Source: Nepenthes gracilis
Lineage: Eukaryota > Streptophyta > Magnoliopsida > Caryophyllales > Nepenthaceae
Direction of reading: 5' to 3'
Length of the DNA stretch: 64,000 nt
NCBI GenBank assembly: GCA_033239525.1
Contig: BSYO01000014.1
Coordinates: 5,808,536-5,872,535, forward strand
In this document: positions 9,781-20,654 of the stretch, piece after piece
How the letters are laid out: each line of letters begins with the position of its first letter
How positions within the stretch are numbered: the first letter of the stretch is position 1
Translations under genes and position numbers: made by a program
The notes under the pieces: model-generated
The model's database searches: none
Told to the model about the DNA's origin: nothing
What the model saw: only the letters and a program-made list of their open reading frames with translations

Positions 9781-11018
9781 TTATAAATTCCAGCGCATCA
9801 AAAATATTCTCGGGGTGCTTTTGTCATTTTCCAAGGTTGTCTTCATTTTGTCTCGAACTACATTGATAATCGTCGAAAAAATCTGGGGAATATCTTGTGG
9901 GGTGGATTTTTGAAAAATTCGCCTGTTACGTTCTTTCCAGATGAAGTAAACTGTAGCTGCAAAAGTAATGCTTTTTGACCGAGCCATAAAATTCTTCCCT
10001 TTTCATTTCGGGGCCGCCCAATCAATGTTTTGTTTCCAAACGGGGTAGGGCCCTTTGAATGCCCTTTCCTTTGATCCGGGACCATAGATCTTTAGAGAAT
10101 TGACATGAAAAGAAAAGATGTTTGTGATTTTCATCAGTAGAGTCACATAAAAAAAATAGAAGAGAGATTGGGAACCCTATGGATGCGATCACAGAAGACC
10201 AGCCTACCTTTAATGGCCAGCCCAGTGTGAAGGCATGAGCGGGGAATATGGAAAGGACCCCAAACTAGATTAGTCCAACTCAAAGTCGGCTTGTGAGGAT
10301 GGATAAGAAAGTGTGATTTAGATGAAAATTTACCATCGCATTGTCATCCCATCTCACTTTGAGTCTAATCTATTGATGTTTGGAAAATAAGTGGGCATTT
10401 TCTCCACGAGACGAGAGAATTCGTGATCATATGGATTAGGCCAGACCCATTGGTTGTTTCTGATTATCTGATGAACCTTAGCATCCCATGGCAGCCCCAA
10501 AACCAAACGAGTACGGTCAGAACTAACCATACTCAATGGCCCATTGGGTGCCAATTGTCACGCCACAGAAAGGTATCAGACCCGTCACCAATGGTATGGA
10601 TGGAATGAGAGCGCATAAATGGGCGAAGCTTCATAATCTTCCTCCAACTCTATGGGGTTGATTCTAGAACTTTAATAGTCCAAATACAACGATCTCTTAT
10701 CCTGTTTTTATGAATTCAAGAGGACCAGACTGACTCAGGATCCTTAGAGATGATCCTCCATAGGAGCTTACATATGAGAGCTTTATTCAAGATCCTGAGA
10801 GTTTTTAGGCCCAAACCACCCTCACTCTTGGGGTAGTACACTTCATCCCATGCTACCTTTGCAGTAAACTTTCCTTCAGAAGATCCAGACCAGAGGAACC
10901 GAAGTATGATACAATCAATCGATTTGAGAATGGATTTGGGCAAGATGAAAATTGAGGCCCAGTATGAATGGAGGATAGAATAGATACGACAAGTTGTAAA
11001 CGGCCACCAAATGATAGC
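9781..11018 (-). pseudogene. LINE-B ORF2, post-RT region and zf-RVT end
   Basis: From right to left the minus strand encodes: the post-RT segment FILPKSILKSID, the FLWSG and KVAWDEVYYPKSEGGLGLK motifs, KALICKLLWRIISKDPESVW, then the GSDTFLWHDNWHP-like linker, LPWDAKVHQIIRNNQW, the decayed zf-RVT cluster, and the end ATVYFIWKERNRRIFQ...RWNL with stop at 9781-9783. Several frame changes occur (for example near 9990, 10350 and 10715). It is cut at 11018 by N7 and resumes at 12573. The protein would be the LINE endonuclease/reverse transcriptase that carries out target-primed integration. Confidence 0.85.
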
Positions 11019-12071
11019 TTTTTTTTTGGTAAGTAAGAAAATTGAATTAAATGAAATAAAAATTACAAAACGATATTCTAACACCAAGTGTTTTGCCAAC
11101 TTAGAATTAGAACAACGAGTTAGGGCATACCCCGAGCACTACCATAAACATAATCATGAGTCGAGAGAAAGAAATTGAAAAAATAACACCTAGGTGATCA
11201 ACACCTAAACCGGCCATAAGTGTCCTTGCCTAACAAAGAAAAACACTATAGAAAAAACAGTTTCAACTAGAGAAACAAAAATGGGAACTTCATAAAACAG
11301 CACCAAAAACCATGCATCAACAGTTCCAGCGGCTGCGCCCAATATCAGACAATACCCATCCCATCCACTGCAACATTACTAGCTATGTACTCGATTCCAG
11401 TAGCCATAGCCTTCAGCAGTGAATCATAGAATAGAAGTGTATGCTGCTGAAGAACCAGCTTATCGCCAATAACACAAGCAATAATCCACCAACCAGGGGG
11501 CTTTAGCATTCTAACTCCTAGAAAACAGAAACACTGGGTTGACACCCACCCCAGCATCATTTTAATCCAGAAGTCCATACAACAGTGACTTTCGAGGCTC
11601 AGTTGAGTCATCGGAGGAAGCCAAACCTATGCCCCGGGCTGAGACCGAAAACGGCAATCGAGGAACAAGACAAGAGTGGCAATCTCAAATTAGCTCTGTC
11701 CACACCACACACAAGGTCGCACCAGCCTTAAAGAAAAGCAAGGCCACTCCGCTCTTTAAAGGAACAAAAGAACTCCGGATAAAACAACAATGTCACTCCA
11801 TCCAAAGTGAGAAAATACTCTGGTCACAGCAGCAGAGCCACTCCGTCCAATAGAGAGCAAAGAGGCACTCCGGAAAACGAACAAAGCCACTCCGTCCGGG
11901 ATGAGTATAAAGCACTCCGGCCACCATGGAACACAGGCACTCCGTCCACCAAGGAACACAGGCACTCCGTCCGACCTTTTAGAGAAACAAAGGGACTACG
12001 GGAAATGTTCGCTAAAAGGTCTTTCCGGCCTTTTAGCGAACGAAGAGCACACCGGCCTTCAAGGTGTCCAC

Positions 12072-12108
<37 letters not shown>

Positions 12109-12572
12109 TTATTATTTTATTTTTATTTTTATTTTTTTATTATTTTATTATTATTATTTTATTATTTTTTTGAAAAAACCACTCTGGCCTATAAAAGACC
12201 AAAAAATTACTCCGAAAAAGGATAAAAGTACTCCGGCCTTTTAGGGAGTCGAAAAGATCAAGCGTAAAGGCACTCTGGATTTAAGGAAGCACACCGGTCT
12301 TTAGAGCTCTGGATAAGAGTACCCCCGCCTTTAGAGCTCCGGATAAAAGCATTCCGGCCATTTAGGGCACCGGAACATTAAATGCAATGGAACTTCGGAA
12401 TAAGGATAAATGCACTCCGGCTTTTAGGGCACCGGAATCATCGACGATTGATCACACCGGCCATGTAGCGAGCATTAAACGCTTCTTTTTTTTTTTTGAA
12501 CGAAAAAGCCACTCCGGCCTTTAAGAGGACAAAAAAAGCACACCGGGTAAAAGGATAAAAGTATACCAGTGA
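11019..12572 (-). mobile_element. N7: 1.55-kb noncoding insertion with GGMCGGAGTG array
   Basis: It is flanked by CCAAATGATRGC (11007-11018 and about 12574-12585). The T-run is at 11019-11027, followed by the inverted T1 hairpin (11078-11111) and the AGGGCATACCCCGAGC box. After ~450 bp of noncoding 3' UTR, 11620-12560 is an inverted array of the GGMCGGAGTG motif (seen here as CACTCCGKCC) interrupted by a long TTA microsatellite. No ORF is supported. The array runs to the 5' boundary, so this copy is probably 5' truncated. Confidence 0.85.
12073..12172. repeat. (TTA)n / T-rich microsatellite
   Basis: About 100 bp of TTA repeats grading into TTTTA and T runs, inside the N7 array. Confidence 0.9.
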
Positions 12573-13116
12573 CCCAAATGATGGCCACCTATTCTTCCAG
12601 GACTGAATACGACGGGTAATGCGATCTATAAGAGAAGTACAATCCTTGGAAGAGAGTCTAGTGGTAATCAATGGAACTCCCAAATAGCGGATTGGAAGAT
12701 TGCCCATTCTGAAACCCAAAAGACGAACTATGTCTTGGTGGGTAGAATTGTCCTTTGCACAGATAAATACCTCACTTTTATTCCTATTTGCAGAGAGTCC
12801 CGAATACAGTTGGAACTCCTCAAGACATTCCTTAAGAATCCGAATTGAGGTAATATCGGCATGAGAAAAAAGAAGAAGGTCATCTGCAAAGGCAAGCATG
12901 ATTGTTTGGGTCTCTTTGCATTTCCAATGAAATTTGAATTGATCGTTCCTTCTAGCCTTCACTTCAATGATACCATTTGGCACCTCCATAACAAGTACAA
13001 ATAAATATGGAGAGATAGGATCACCTTGGCGCAGGCCTTTGCCCCCTTGAAAAACCTGATTGCTTCTCCATTGATATTCATAGTGTACGAAGGAGTGGTA
13101 ATACATTGCCTGATTC
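12573..13116 (-). pseudogene. LINE-B ORF2, reverse transcriptase core
   Basis: The minus strand encodes the RT palm and fingers. GGKGLRQGDPISPYLFVLVME is followed by AFADDLLLFSHAD, the F/Y-x-D-D catalytic pair, then LEEFQLYSGLSANRNKSE, GNLPIRYLGVPL, the thumb start SLIDRITRRI and QSWKNRW. The catalytic aspartates are intact in this piece. It is bounded by N7 on the left and H1 on the right, and continues at 16900. Confidence 0.9.
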
Positions 13117-14152
13117 TTTTTTTTGGTAAGTAAGTTAAATGAATTAAATGAAATAAAAATTATAAAAAACGATGTTCTAACTCCAAGTGTTTTGCCAACT
13201 TAGATTTAGAACAACGAGCTAGGGCATACCCCGAGTATCACCATGAACAAAATCATGAACCGATTAAAAGAAAATTGAAAAACCTCACCTAGGTGTATTT
13301 CATCTAAATCGACCGTATGCAACCCGGCCCCACAACAAAAATAAACCTAAAAAACAGATTCAAAACTCCAGCATCATCTAGCCACCAAGATCCAGGATCA
13401 ACATTTCTCGAACCTGCACCGCAAATCAGACAAAACTAGCTCCTCCCACATCAACAGCATTTGCTATAAACAGCAGTAAGGTTCTTTCTCCCAGGACCAG
13501 CAGCTGCTCCCAGTAATCCAGCATCCTCAACCTTCTGCATGTTTACCAACAACCAGCAAATCAACACCTTCTCAAGCGGCTAATCCACCATCATCAGTAG
13601 CATCAGCACTCTAGCACCTATCATCAGTGATTCAAGGCTAGCTAATACTACTCAATGAGGCAAATTTCTTTGCCACTAACAAAATGGGCTTTTGTACCCA
13701 GTTGGCATTAACCAAAACATCCATTGGAGAAGGCTATCCAACGAGAATGCTTCATGCCAAGCATTCGCACCGCAGTCCATACCAAAGATGAATCTAAGTT
13801 TGGCAACCAACCAACAACTCCAAGGATCCAATATTCTAGCCTTCTGCTGGCATATAATTTGCAGCAATTTCAATTCAAATGGAAGCACCCACCACACTAC
13901 AAGTAAGACATCCCAGCCCATAGAACCATAAGGGCAGCTTCAGGAACACTTTCGGCTTCAGCGTCACCCCCTCTTGGGCAGAGAATTGTTATTCAAGCAA
14001 TCAGGTTACAAAACCAGCAGCACAAGAACCACCAAAACAGCATGGTACCTTCATAGCCATGCAACAAACACAGCAACAGAGGCATCAACACATCCACCCG
14101 AATACAGCATCTACCATACCCTAAACACCACCTGGACAGATGGAGGAAAATC

Positions 14153-16807
14153 TTAATTCTTGCCTTGAGAGCCATGAGAGAACTTAGAGCCTTTTTTCCG
14201 CTTCCTCTTTGATTTGGCTTGGCTCAAATTACCGTCACATGCACTGAGAGGTTGGTTGATCACCTCCACCTCACATCTCCCATCCGTATTAATCGGATGG
14301 CAGTTGTGAAATCCCGCCACTAATTCATCCAAATTACAAATGTGATCAAGATGAGAAACTGATAACAGGTTCAATAAGGAAACTAGAAAATTAAAGATTA
14401 TTTGCTTCTTGTCCGGATGTAAGGAGTCAATGTGAGGATGAGCTGGCACTAATACTCTAAGGGCCTCAAACAGAGCACCCTCATCGATGATGAGATTTTC
14501 CTCATCTAGTGGAAAGGATGATGCGAACTCATCCCTAATTTGATCAGATAAATTGACACAACAGTTATCAAAGAAAACTAAAACTAAGTATCTATGCTCC
14601 TGGGTGGGGACACTAAGAGGATGCCCAAAAGCTTTTGCCTAACCAATGTCATAATGGCACGAGACATTGAATGGACCCACTTCATCAACACCGAATCCAT
14701 AGTGGGTGAGCTTGGCTGTTACATTGGGCAATATTCAAGGGAACGCAATGTTTCATCCATCACGCCTTAGAGTCTACAACCGGTTGGTCGTGCAAGGGAA
14801 TCGAACCGAGCATCTTGAATGTCAATTTGAGCGCAGCCAATCGACCCTCATCCAGGTGGATCCTTCGGGCACACTGCGAGAGGTACATCATTGAGGGAGT
14901 ACTTTCGAATGATTCGCGTGATAGACTCGGGGGTGGAGTCATCGACCCGAATTTTGGCAATGTTGCATCTGAAAGAGCCTCACCGAAAATCCTTCCTGTC
15001 TTATCTAATGGATTTGTAACTTTGAATATCACAAAGACGGCTCCTCGGATGAGCCTTCCATATAAGATTTAGTGGGAGCACCCTCGCAGCAAAGATCTGC
15101 AGGCGCGTCGAGACTAACCAAGAAACATCAAGCTTCTTAATAGCAGCCTCATAACATTTCCCATCTAAAACATCACCGCACGCTCCCTATCCGAGATTCC
15201 ACAACTACCTCATGAGAGACTCTTCGAGACAGCACCCAGAGCGAAGAGACCACCTCACTAGTCGAGACGCTAAGACAAGGCTAGGCCTACGGTTAGAATT
15301 CTTGTCGAAGGCATTTAACACCATTCCGAGGTGACGGTTTCAAAGCCGAAGCCATGGAATGATCCTCCAATACACCCGATATCCCGAGAGGGTGGTTACG
15401 AATTCACCGACTTCTTAGTGGTTCTCTTTTTGGTGCGCAAGGATCAATTCCATGGAGTTTTGGGCTCCTTTGGTAATCCACTTTAATCTAGACATGGTTG
15501 GCGGATCAAACTCGCCGATTTAATTCTCGATTTTTTGAAGGTAGGGTATCCATGTTGCTCACTTCAACACATATCCTTGCGAAATGTAATCTATCCATTC
15601 GGGCAGTGGACGGGTCAAGATAGAGAGGTTTACCAACCCCGCTGGCTATCCAGCTAAAACCCAAGGGGCTCCAAAACTCAGTCAGAACATTAGACAATGA
15701 AATCCAAATTGGAAAAGAATTGTGAATGTCCTTAGACAGCACCATCCCAGGCTCCCAACACTTGAGGAAGATTGGTTTTCTTCCAAAGTCTAGGGGGCCT
15801 CAAGCTAAACAGAGTGACAATTGAAGTTCGGACGCAAACTGGAAGAAGAAGAAACCATCTTCATTTGCCGCAACATTTTTGATCCCAAATTTTGCCCAAA
15901 TTTTGCGGGCAATGGAGTTAACCGCCAAAAAGTGAAGTGGTTTTTCTATGAAGAATCCCACAAGAGTAGCGCCCCAAACCACCCGGCTCTGCTTGATGAC
16001 TTCTGCCAGAGGGGATGAAATGGATACTACGTTCCCATCGGAATACAGGGGGAAAAAATTTTAGAGTAGGACATAGGCACTCTCCCTCATCCTGAACAAT
16101 CTCAGCCCAAGAAAACGAGGACTTTACATGGTCCATATCTGAATTGATATGCGAGGGGGAAAGCAGTTTACCAGATTCGGCATCAGTTGCGTTCAAGGCT
16201 CCAGCGCGGGGAGGAGGAAACGCCGGTTTGGAGTGGTTGCCTTTTTTTTTGGTAAGTAAAATGAATTAAAATAAATGAAACTTTACAAAGCGATGTTCTA
16301 ACTCCAAGTGTTTTGCCAACTTGGAATTCGAACAACGAGCTGGGGCATACCCCGAGCACCAAAAAAAACATCTAGATAATATATCTAAAACGGCCGCAAA
16401 CAGCACAGCCCATCAACACACACAACAAAAGGATAGTTTATCCAGGAAAGCTCCAATGGGTTTGGAGTGGTTGCAAGGCATGGAAGGCTTCAGGTTCTCT
16501 AAGAAGGTCGAATCGGGCCCAGATGATGGGGTCATGGTGTTCCTGCGTAGAGGAAGGAAGGAGGGGACGAATCTAAAGACGGCTGTATGGGGAAGCGGGC
16601 CGAAGAAAGGACGGAGGCCTTTGGTAGGGTCGACGGCACTAGCAAAGAGCCATTGAAGCCGGCGTTGGAGATAACCGGGAACACCGACGAAGGCTGAGGG
16701 ATGCAGAGACTGCCTTTGGAGACAACAGGATCTGAGTGCCTAACATTTAGAGGAGGGGGGATGGAAACCTGGATGGGGCTAGGAGAAGCACCAGGGGGGC
16801 CGGCCAT
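14153..16807 (-). pseudogene. ORF1 of H1 (gag-like, decayed)
   Basis: The start is the ATG at 16807 (MAGPPGASPSP, a Pro/Ser-rich leader). The DUF4283-type core follows in pieces: WGATLVGFFIEKPLHFLAVN (15800-15982), then MVLSKDIHNSFPIWISLSNV...GFSWIASGVGKPLYLDPS...ARICVEV (15506-15745). A long decayed linker without a recognisable CCHC knuckle comes next. The C-terminal part (14153-14450) has AHPHIDSL, IIFNFLVSLLNLLSVS and NLDELVAGFHNC, then a basic end rich in KSKRKRKKGSK. That C-terminal region matches H3. It is broken by stops, frameshifts and N8. Confidence 0.8.
16241..16458 (-). mobile_element. N8: 218-bp insertion with perfect 16-bp target duplication
   Basis: GGTTTGGAGTGGTTGC occurs at 16225-16240 and 16459-16474. 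Between them are a T-run (16242-16250), ggtaagtaaa, the inverted T1 hairpin (16297-16335), the GGGCATACCCCGAGC box and about 110 bp of noncoding sequence. It is one of the shortest copies with a complete tail and lies inside ORF1 of H1. It is either a SINE-like element or a severely 5'-truncated LINE; no tRNA- or 7SL-like head was recognised. Confidence 0.85.
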
Positions 16808-16899
16808 GGCCGGGAAACCGCAGGCGAAGATTTAAAATTTGAAGCCCTAGAGAGAGGAGAGAGTATCTCTTTCTAGAACTATGCTTCTACAGTTTTTAC

Positions 16900-18730
16900 A
16901 TACATTGCCTGATCCATTCAACCATTTGAGGAGGAAATTTCATAAGAGTCAACATAGTGATAATGAAGTCCTAGTAAACAGAAGTCATATGCTTTCATCG
17001 GATCGATCTTCATAGTACACAGGAGGATCATGGCCAAGGTGATACTTATGTAGAAGTTCTGAGCCGAGAAGAATATTGTCACTAATTTGACGACCAAAGA
17101 ACAAAGGCGTTTGGCACTTTCCAACAAGAGAGGGTAATGTCATCTTTAATTGGTTTGCAATGATCTTTGAGATGGCTTTGTAGATTACATTACAGCATGA
17201 TATTGGTCGTTTGTCAGAAACTGTTTGCGGAGATGGCACCTTCGGGATAAGACTGATAATGGTTGTATTCAGTTGTTTAAGAAGTTTTCCGTGATTAAAA
17301 AATCACAGATGGCTTCGCAAACAGATTGACCTACAACCGCCCATGAAGCCTTAAAGAATTTTGAAGAGAAACCATCCGGGCCAGGGGCTCTGTTATCACC
17401 AATCATGAATATTGCTTTTCGAATCTCCTCCTCAGTAACTGGACCAATGAGTGTGCCAGCTAGACAGTCCGGAACAGTGTGATGGATATAAGGCTGAAGC
17501 CGTGATGCATCAATCTTTCCACCCATACATCCCGACCCAAGTGCCTTTTTGAAGTGATCCACAACCAATTTATGGACAACCTCAATCCCAACAGTCAGGT
17601 TCCCAGACTCATCTAGCAGGGAGATAATTCTTTTCCCGTTATTGTTACCATTTATGGTCTTGAAAAAGGATTTTGTGCACCGGTCTCCTCTTTAAGCCAT
17701 CCGGGTCTTAGCTTTTTGTTGAAAGAATTCAGCTTCCTTTGCCATGGCATCGTGATAAGCCTTCCTACATGAAGATTCCTCATGGGAACATCCAAGTGGG
17801 GAAGGTGGTTGACCTTGAATTTCCTCCAATTTTTTCCTGGTATGCAAGACTTCGTCATGGACATCACCTTCATGAATATTTAGAGTTTTCAGTGCATACT
17901 TCGTGTTTTTGAGTTTTGACACTAGAAGAAACATAGGGGTACCTCTCGCAACATCAACCCAGGCATCTTTTACCACTTGGTGAAATCTTGGGGACTTGGT
18001 GAGAAAATTATTAAATCGAAACATTCCATGATTTCGATTTCGTTCATCTGACAGGAAAAGAATGCAAGGAGAATGATCAGACAGTCTGGGAGGTGGGAAA
18101 GTTGCTTTCGCACTTCTGAAATGATCCATCCAATGCCCATTTGCCACAACTCTATCTAGCTTCCGAAAAATTCCGTTTGGGGGATCCCGCCCATCATTCC
18201 ATGTATAATGCATACCATCGTGGCACACATCCTCAAGATCACAATCTCGAAGGCATTTGTCATGGTCTAATGAGCTTTTTGGTGCCAAACACCGCCAAGG
18301 GCCTCGGACGGAGACCGGATAGCATTGAAATCCCCAAGCGCAGCCCAGGGAAGATCACCAGGGAAGGAAGCCACCTGTCTAAGGTTCACCCAAAGACGCC
18401 CTACGGAGGCTTTCGAGTTCGCACCGTAAATAAATGATATGTACAATGAAAATTTTCCCTCTGAGCGAGGACTCAAAGTGTGAATAACTTTTGTTCTTAC
18501 CAAGAAATAATTTTCACCCCTACTTTAATAGGGTCCCAACCAACCCAAATATGCCCAAGAGAGGCTTCAGAGTAGTCCATGTGCCAATCCCCATGAGGTC
18601 TAATTCTAGCTGAGATGGATGCAGAGTTCTTCTCAGCTACTTTAGTTTCAACCAATCCCACAATATTACAGCCGTGGGAGCTGATGAGGTTTCGGACTTC
18701 ATGGGCTTTTACCAACCCATTTAGCCCCTC
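16900..18730 (-). pseudogene. LINE-B ORF2, endonuclease and RT amino-terminal half
   Basis: On the minus strand from 18730 leftward: the AP-endonuclease-like domain (VRNLISSHGCNIVGLVETKV, with the catalytic Glu in VETK; LGDFNAIRSP; SDHSPCILF), then the linker with EAEFFQQKAKTRM, TVSDKRPISCCNVIYK, ISDNILLGSELLHKYHLGHDPP and the start of RT. Frames change near 18270, 17690 and 17270, and in-frame stops occur. It joins 12573-13116 across H1. The first codons are cut off by H2 and lie near 20296-20307. Confidence 0.85.
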
Positions 18731-18739
18731 TCCAGGCTA

Positions 18740-19290
18740 ATGCGGATCCTCCAACTGATCCGGATGCTGGTGGCTCAGTTGCAGATTCATTAGATGCAGA
18801 TGGGCGTCCTTTAGTTAACTCTGTTGTTCAGTCTTCAGATGCGACCCCCTTCAAGGATCTGGATCAGGCTCCATTCTTAAAGAGGGTGCGGTTTGCTCCT
18901 ATCATCTTGTCAGTTGTGGCTCCTAGTAGTGCTCCTCACTGCAGGATGTTGGCTCCTTGCAGTGATATTTGTCATCCAATTAAGTTTCGTAGATCAAATC
19001 TAGGAAACTTGGCTTTTGAGGACGTCCCTGTGGATGATGGCCCCAATCCTAGAGCTGATATCGAGTACCACGACCTGTCGATTCCTCCATCTGATGGAGT
19101 GACTCTGGAGATGGAGCCTGAGTCTGTTATCGATCTGAATCTCACGCCCAGCCCTATCTCTCGTATTTCAAAAAAATACTCTATGGTTGCTTCAATCTTT
19201 GAGGAGCCGTTTTCTTCAAGCTCTGTGGGTAGCACTGATCGAGCTAAGAAAAAAACTCTAAGTAGGATAAAGCCCTGTAAATCTAAGTGA
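18740..19290 (+). pseudogene. ORF1 C-terminal part of H2
   Basis: The segment reads LKRVRFAPIILSVVAPSS, CRMLAPCSDICHPIKFRRSN, DLSIPPSDGVT, SPISRISKKYSMVASIF and ends in a basic RAKKKTLSRIKPCKSK and stop. The same segments occur in H6 (60276-60842 and 58403-58508), so this is the typical C-terminus of that subfamily. Function unknown; the Ser/acidic linker with a basic end fits a nucleic-acid-binding ORF1 tail. Confidence 0.7.
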
Positions 19291-19309
19291 TTTGCAGTGA
19301 GAGTTCGTT

Positions 19310-20130
19310 TTGTTCACTAAAAGGCCGGAGTGGCAGTTGAGGCCGGATTGCCTTTTGATCTCTTTAAGGCCGGAATGGCCTTGTGCTTGGGGAGGCTGGT
19401 GCGCCTACTGTTGTGGCTTCCAAAAAAAAAAATCCTGGAGAGTCTTTGCTCACTTTATCTTGGGGCCGGAGCGCTTTTGCTCTCTTTATCCGGAGTGCTT
19501 TGGGCGGTCTACATTGGACGGAGTGGCATTGTTGAATCCGGAGTTCCTTTGTCTGGAGGCCGGAGTGATTTGTGAGATGCTTAATGGCCGGAGTGATTTA
19601 AGGCCGGAGTTGAATTGTGCTTCCTTAAAGTCGGAGTGATTTAAGGCCGGAGTTGAATTGTGCTTCCTTAAAGTCGGAGTGATTTAAGGCCGAAGTTGAA
19701 TTGTGCTTCCTAAAAGTCAGAGTGATTTAAGGCCGGAGTTGAATTGTGTCTTGATGGCTGGAGCTGCCTAGCGCTTTTTAAAAGCCGGAGTGATTTGTGG
19801 CGCCTTGAAGGCCGGAGTTGCCTTTTGCGTCTGGAAAGCCGGAGTAACTCCAAAGACGGAGTGACTTTGGATGGAGTGACTTTGGATGGAGTGACTTGGG
19901 ACGAAGTGACTTTGGACGGAGTGACTTTGGACGGAGTGGCTTTGGACAGAGTGGCTTTGGACGGAGTGGCTTTGGATGGAGTTTGCTTTTTCTCTCTTTA
20001 TCTGGGGGCCGGAGCGCTTTTACTCTATTTATTCGGAGTGCATTGGACGGAGTTGCTTTGTAGAATCCGGAGTTCTTTTGTTTGGAGGCCGGAGTGCATT
20101 GTAGATTTCGGAGTGCATTGGACGGAGTGC
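19310..20130 (+). repeat. GGMCGGAGTG array in the 3' UTR of H2
   Basis: Dozens of GGCCGGAGTG or GGACGGAGTG units occur at irregular 10-45 bp spacing. At 19850-19990 they become a regular 15-bp tandem (gactttggacggagt). All units share one orientation relative to the element. Three near-identical ~58-bp blocks also repeat at 19580-19745. Confidence 0.9.
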
Positions 20131-20300
20131 CGATTTTGATATTGTAATCTTGTTTTTAATGACTTTAGTCATGGTTTAGGGGATTCCCTATTTCTATGTT
20201 TCTTTTGCCAAGTCGGCAAAACACTTGGTAAAGATCATAGCTGCTTGTACATTTTATTTAAATTTTAATACAATTAATTACTTAACAAAAAAAATATATA

Positions 20301-20522
20301 TTAATCATGAGATGAAAGCAAGATCGGGGAAGATCTTTTAGACCCCGGGGATTTTTTCTTCCTTGGCACTTTTCTCCCCCGCTTATTGACACTGCCTAGG
20401 GGAGGAATCATGGAAGCTAGGCTTTGCTTATTCGATAGCAACCCTGGAGAACCAGCTAATTCAGTATCAGAGGATTCTCGAGATGACTCCACATCCACAT
20501 GGAGGTGGAGAAGTGGAGTCCG
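20301..20522 (-). pseudogene. LINE-B ORF1, C-terminal end, overlapping the ORF2 start
   Basis: The minus strand encodes ESSDTELAGSPGLLSNKQS, LGSVNKRGRKVPRKKK and a stop at 20301-20303. The ORF2 start codon lies within the last codons of ORF1: ATGATTAA contains both the ORF2 ATG and the ORF1 TAA. The same ending (SDTELAGPPGLLANKQS) occurs in LINE-E at 46625. It is broken at 20522 by H3 and continues at 24334. Confidence 0.8.
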
Positions 20523-20563
20523 AGAAAAACAGGGCATACATCCCAAACCCCCCTGGACCGTCA

Positions 20564-20591
20564 TAGAGAGAGACGCTCTCCGCTCTCTCTA
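20564..20591 (+). promoter_or_regulatory. 5'-end GA/CT hairpin of H3
   Basis: TAGAGAGAG (20564-20572) pairs with CTCTCTCTA (20583-20591). It precedes the ORF1 start region, where GCCGGCATGGCCG is part-palindromic. Same position and design as in N4, H1, H6 and LINE-C. Confidence 0.55.
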
Positions 20592-20654
20592 GAAATTTCA
20601 AATTGAAAGCTGATAAGCGGTGCTCGGCTGGCCCTGGCTATCTCCAATGCCGGC

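Larger units (their letters stand above)
13117..16899 (-). mobile_element. H1: 3.8-kb ORF1-only half-LINE
   Basis: It is flanked by ATACATTGCCTGAT (13101-13114 and 16900-16913). The T-run is at 13117-13124 with a T1 tail; the 5' end has the GA/CT hairpin (about 16847-16876) and the start-codon palindrome CCGGCCATGGCCGG (16800-16813). Between them lie ORF1 remnants (14153-16807) and about 900 bp of noncoding 3' UTR (13250-14150). No endonuclease or RT sequence is present. Since both ends are preserved and target copies flank it, this is a complete non-autonomous insertion, not a LINE that lost ORF2 by random decay. Confidence 0.85.
18731..20294 (+). mobile_element. H2: 5'-truncated ORF1-only element with CGGAGTG array
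   Basis: It contains the C-terminal third of an ORF1 (18740-19290), followed directly by a GGMCGGAGTG array (19310-20130) and a T3-type tail (GGGGATTCCCT box near 20182, hairpin with arms near 20199-20218 and 20220-20240, poly(A) 20287-20294). There is no ORF2. It sits at the start of LINE-B ORF2. Instead of a duplication, about 14 bp of the target (the codons just after the ATG) appear to be missing. Confidence 0.75.

Noticed and set aside
16297..16335. tRNA-type B box (GTTCGAATTCC) in N8, suggesting a tRNA-derived SINE
   Set aside because: It is part of the 3' hairpin arm; other copies read GTTCTAACTCC at the same place, and no A box lies at the right distance.
19310..20130. CRISPR-like repeat/spacer array
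   Set aside because: The repeated word is only ~10 bp, spacing is irregular, there are no cas genes, and the context is a plant LINE 3' UTR.
19744..20139. Repeat protein with LDGVT units
   Set aside because: The frame is open only because of the 15-bp tandem DNA repeat. It lies in a 3' UTR, other copies do not keep the frame, and no domain is recognisable.
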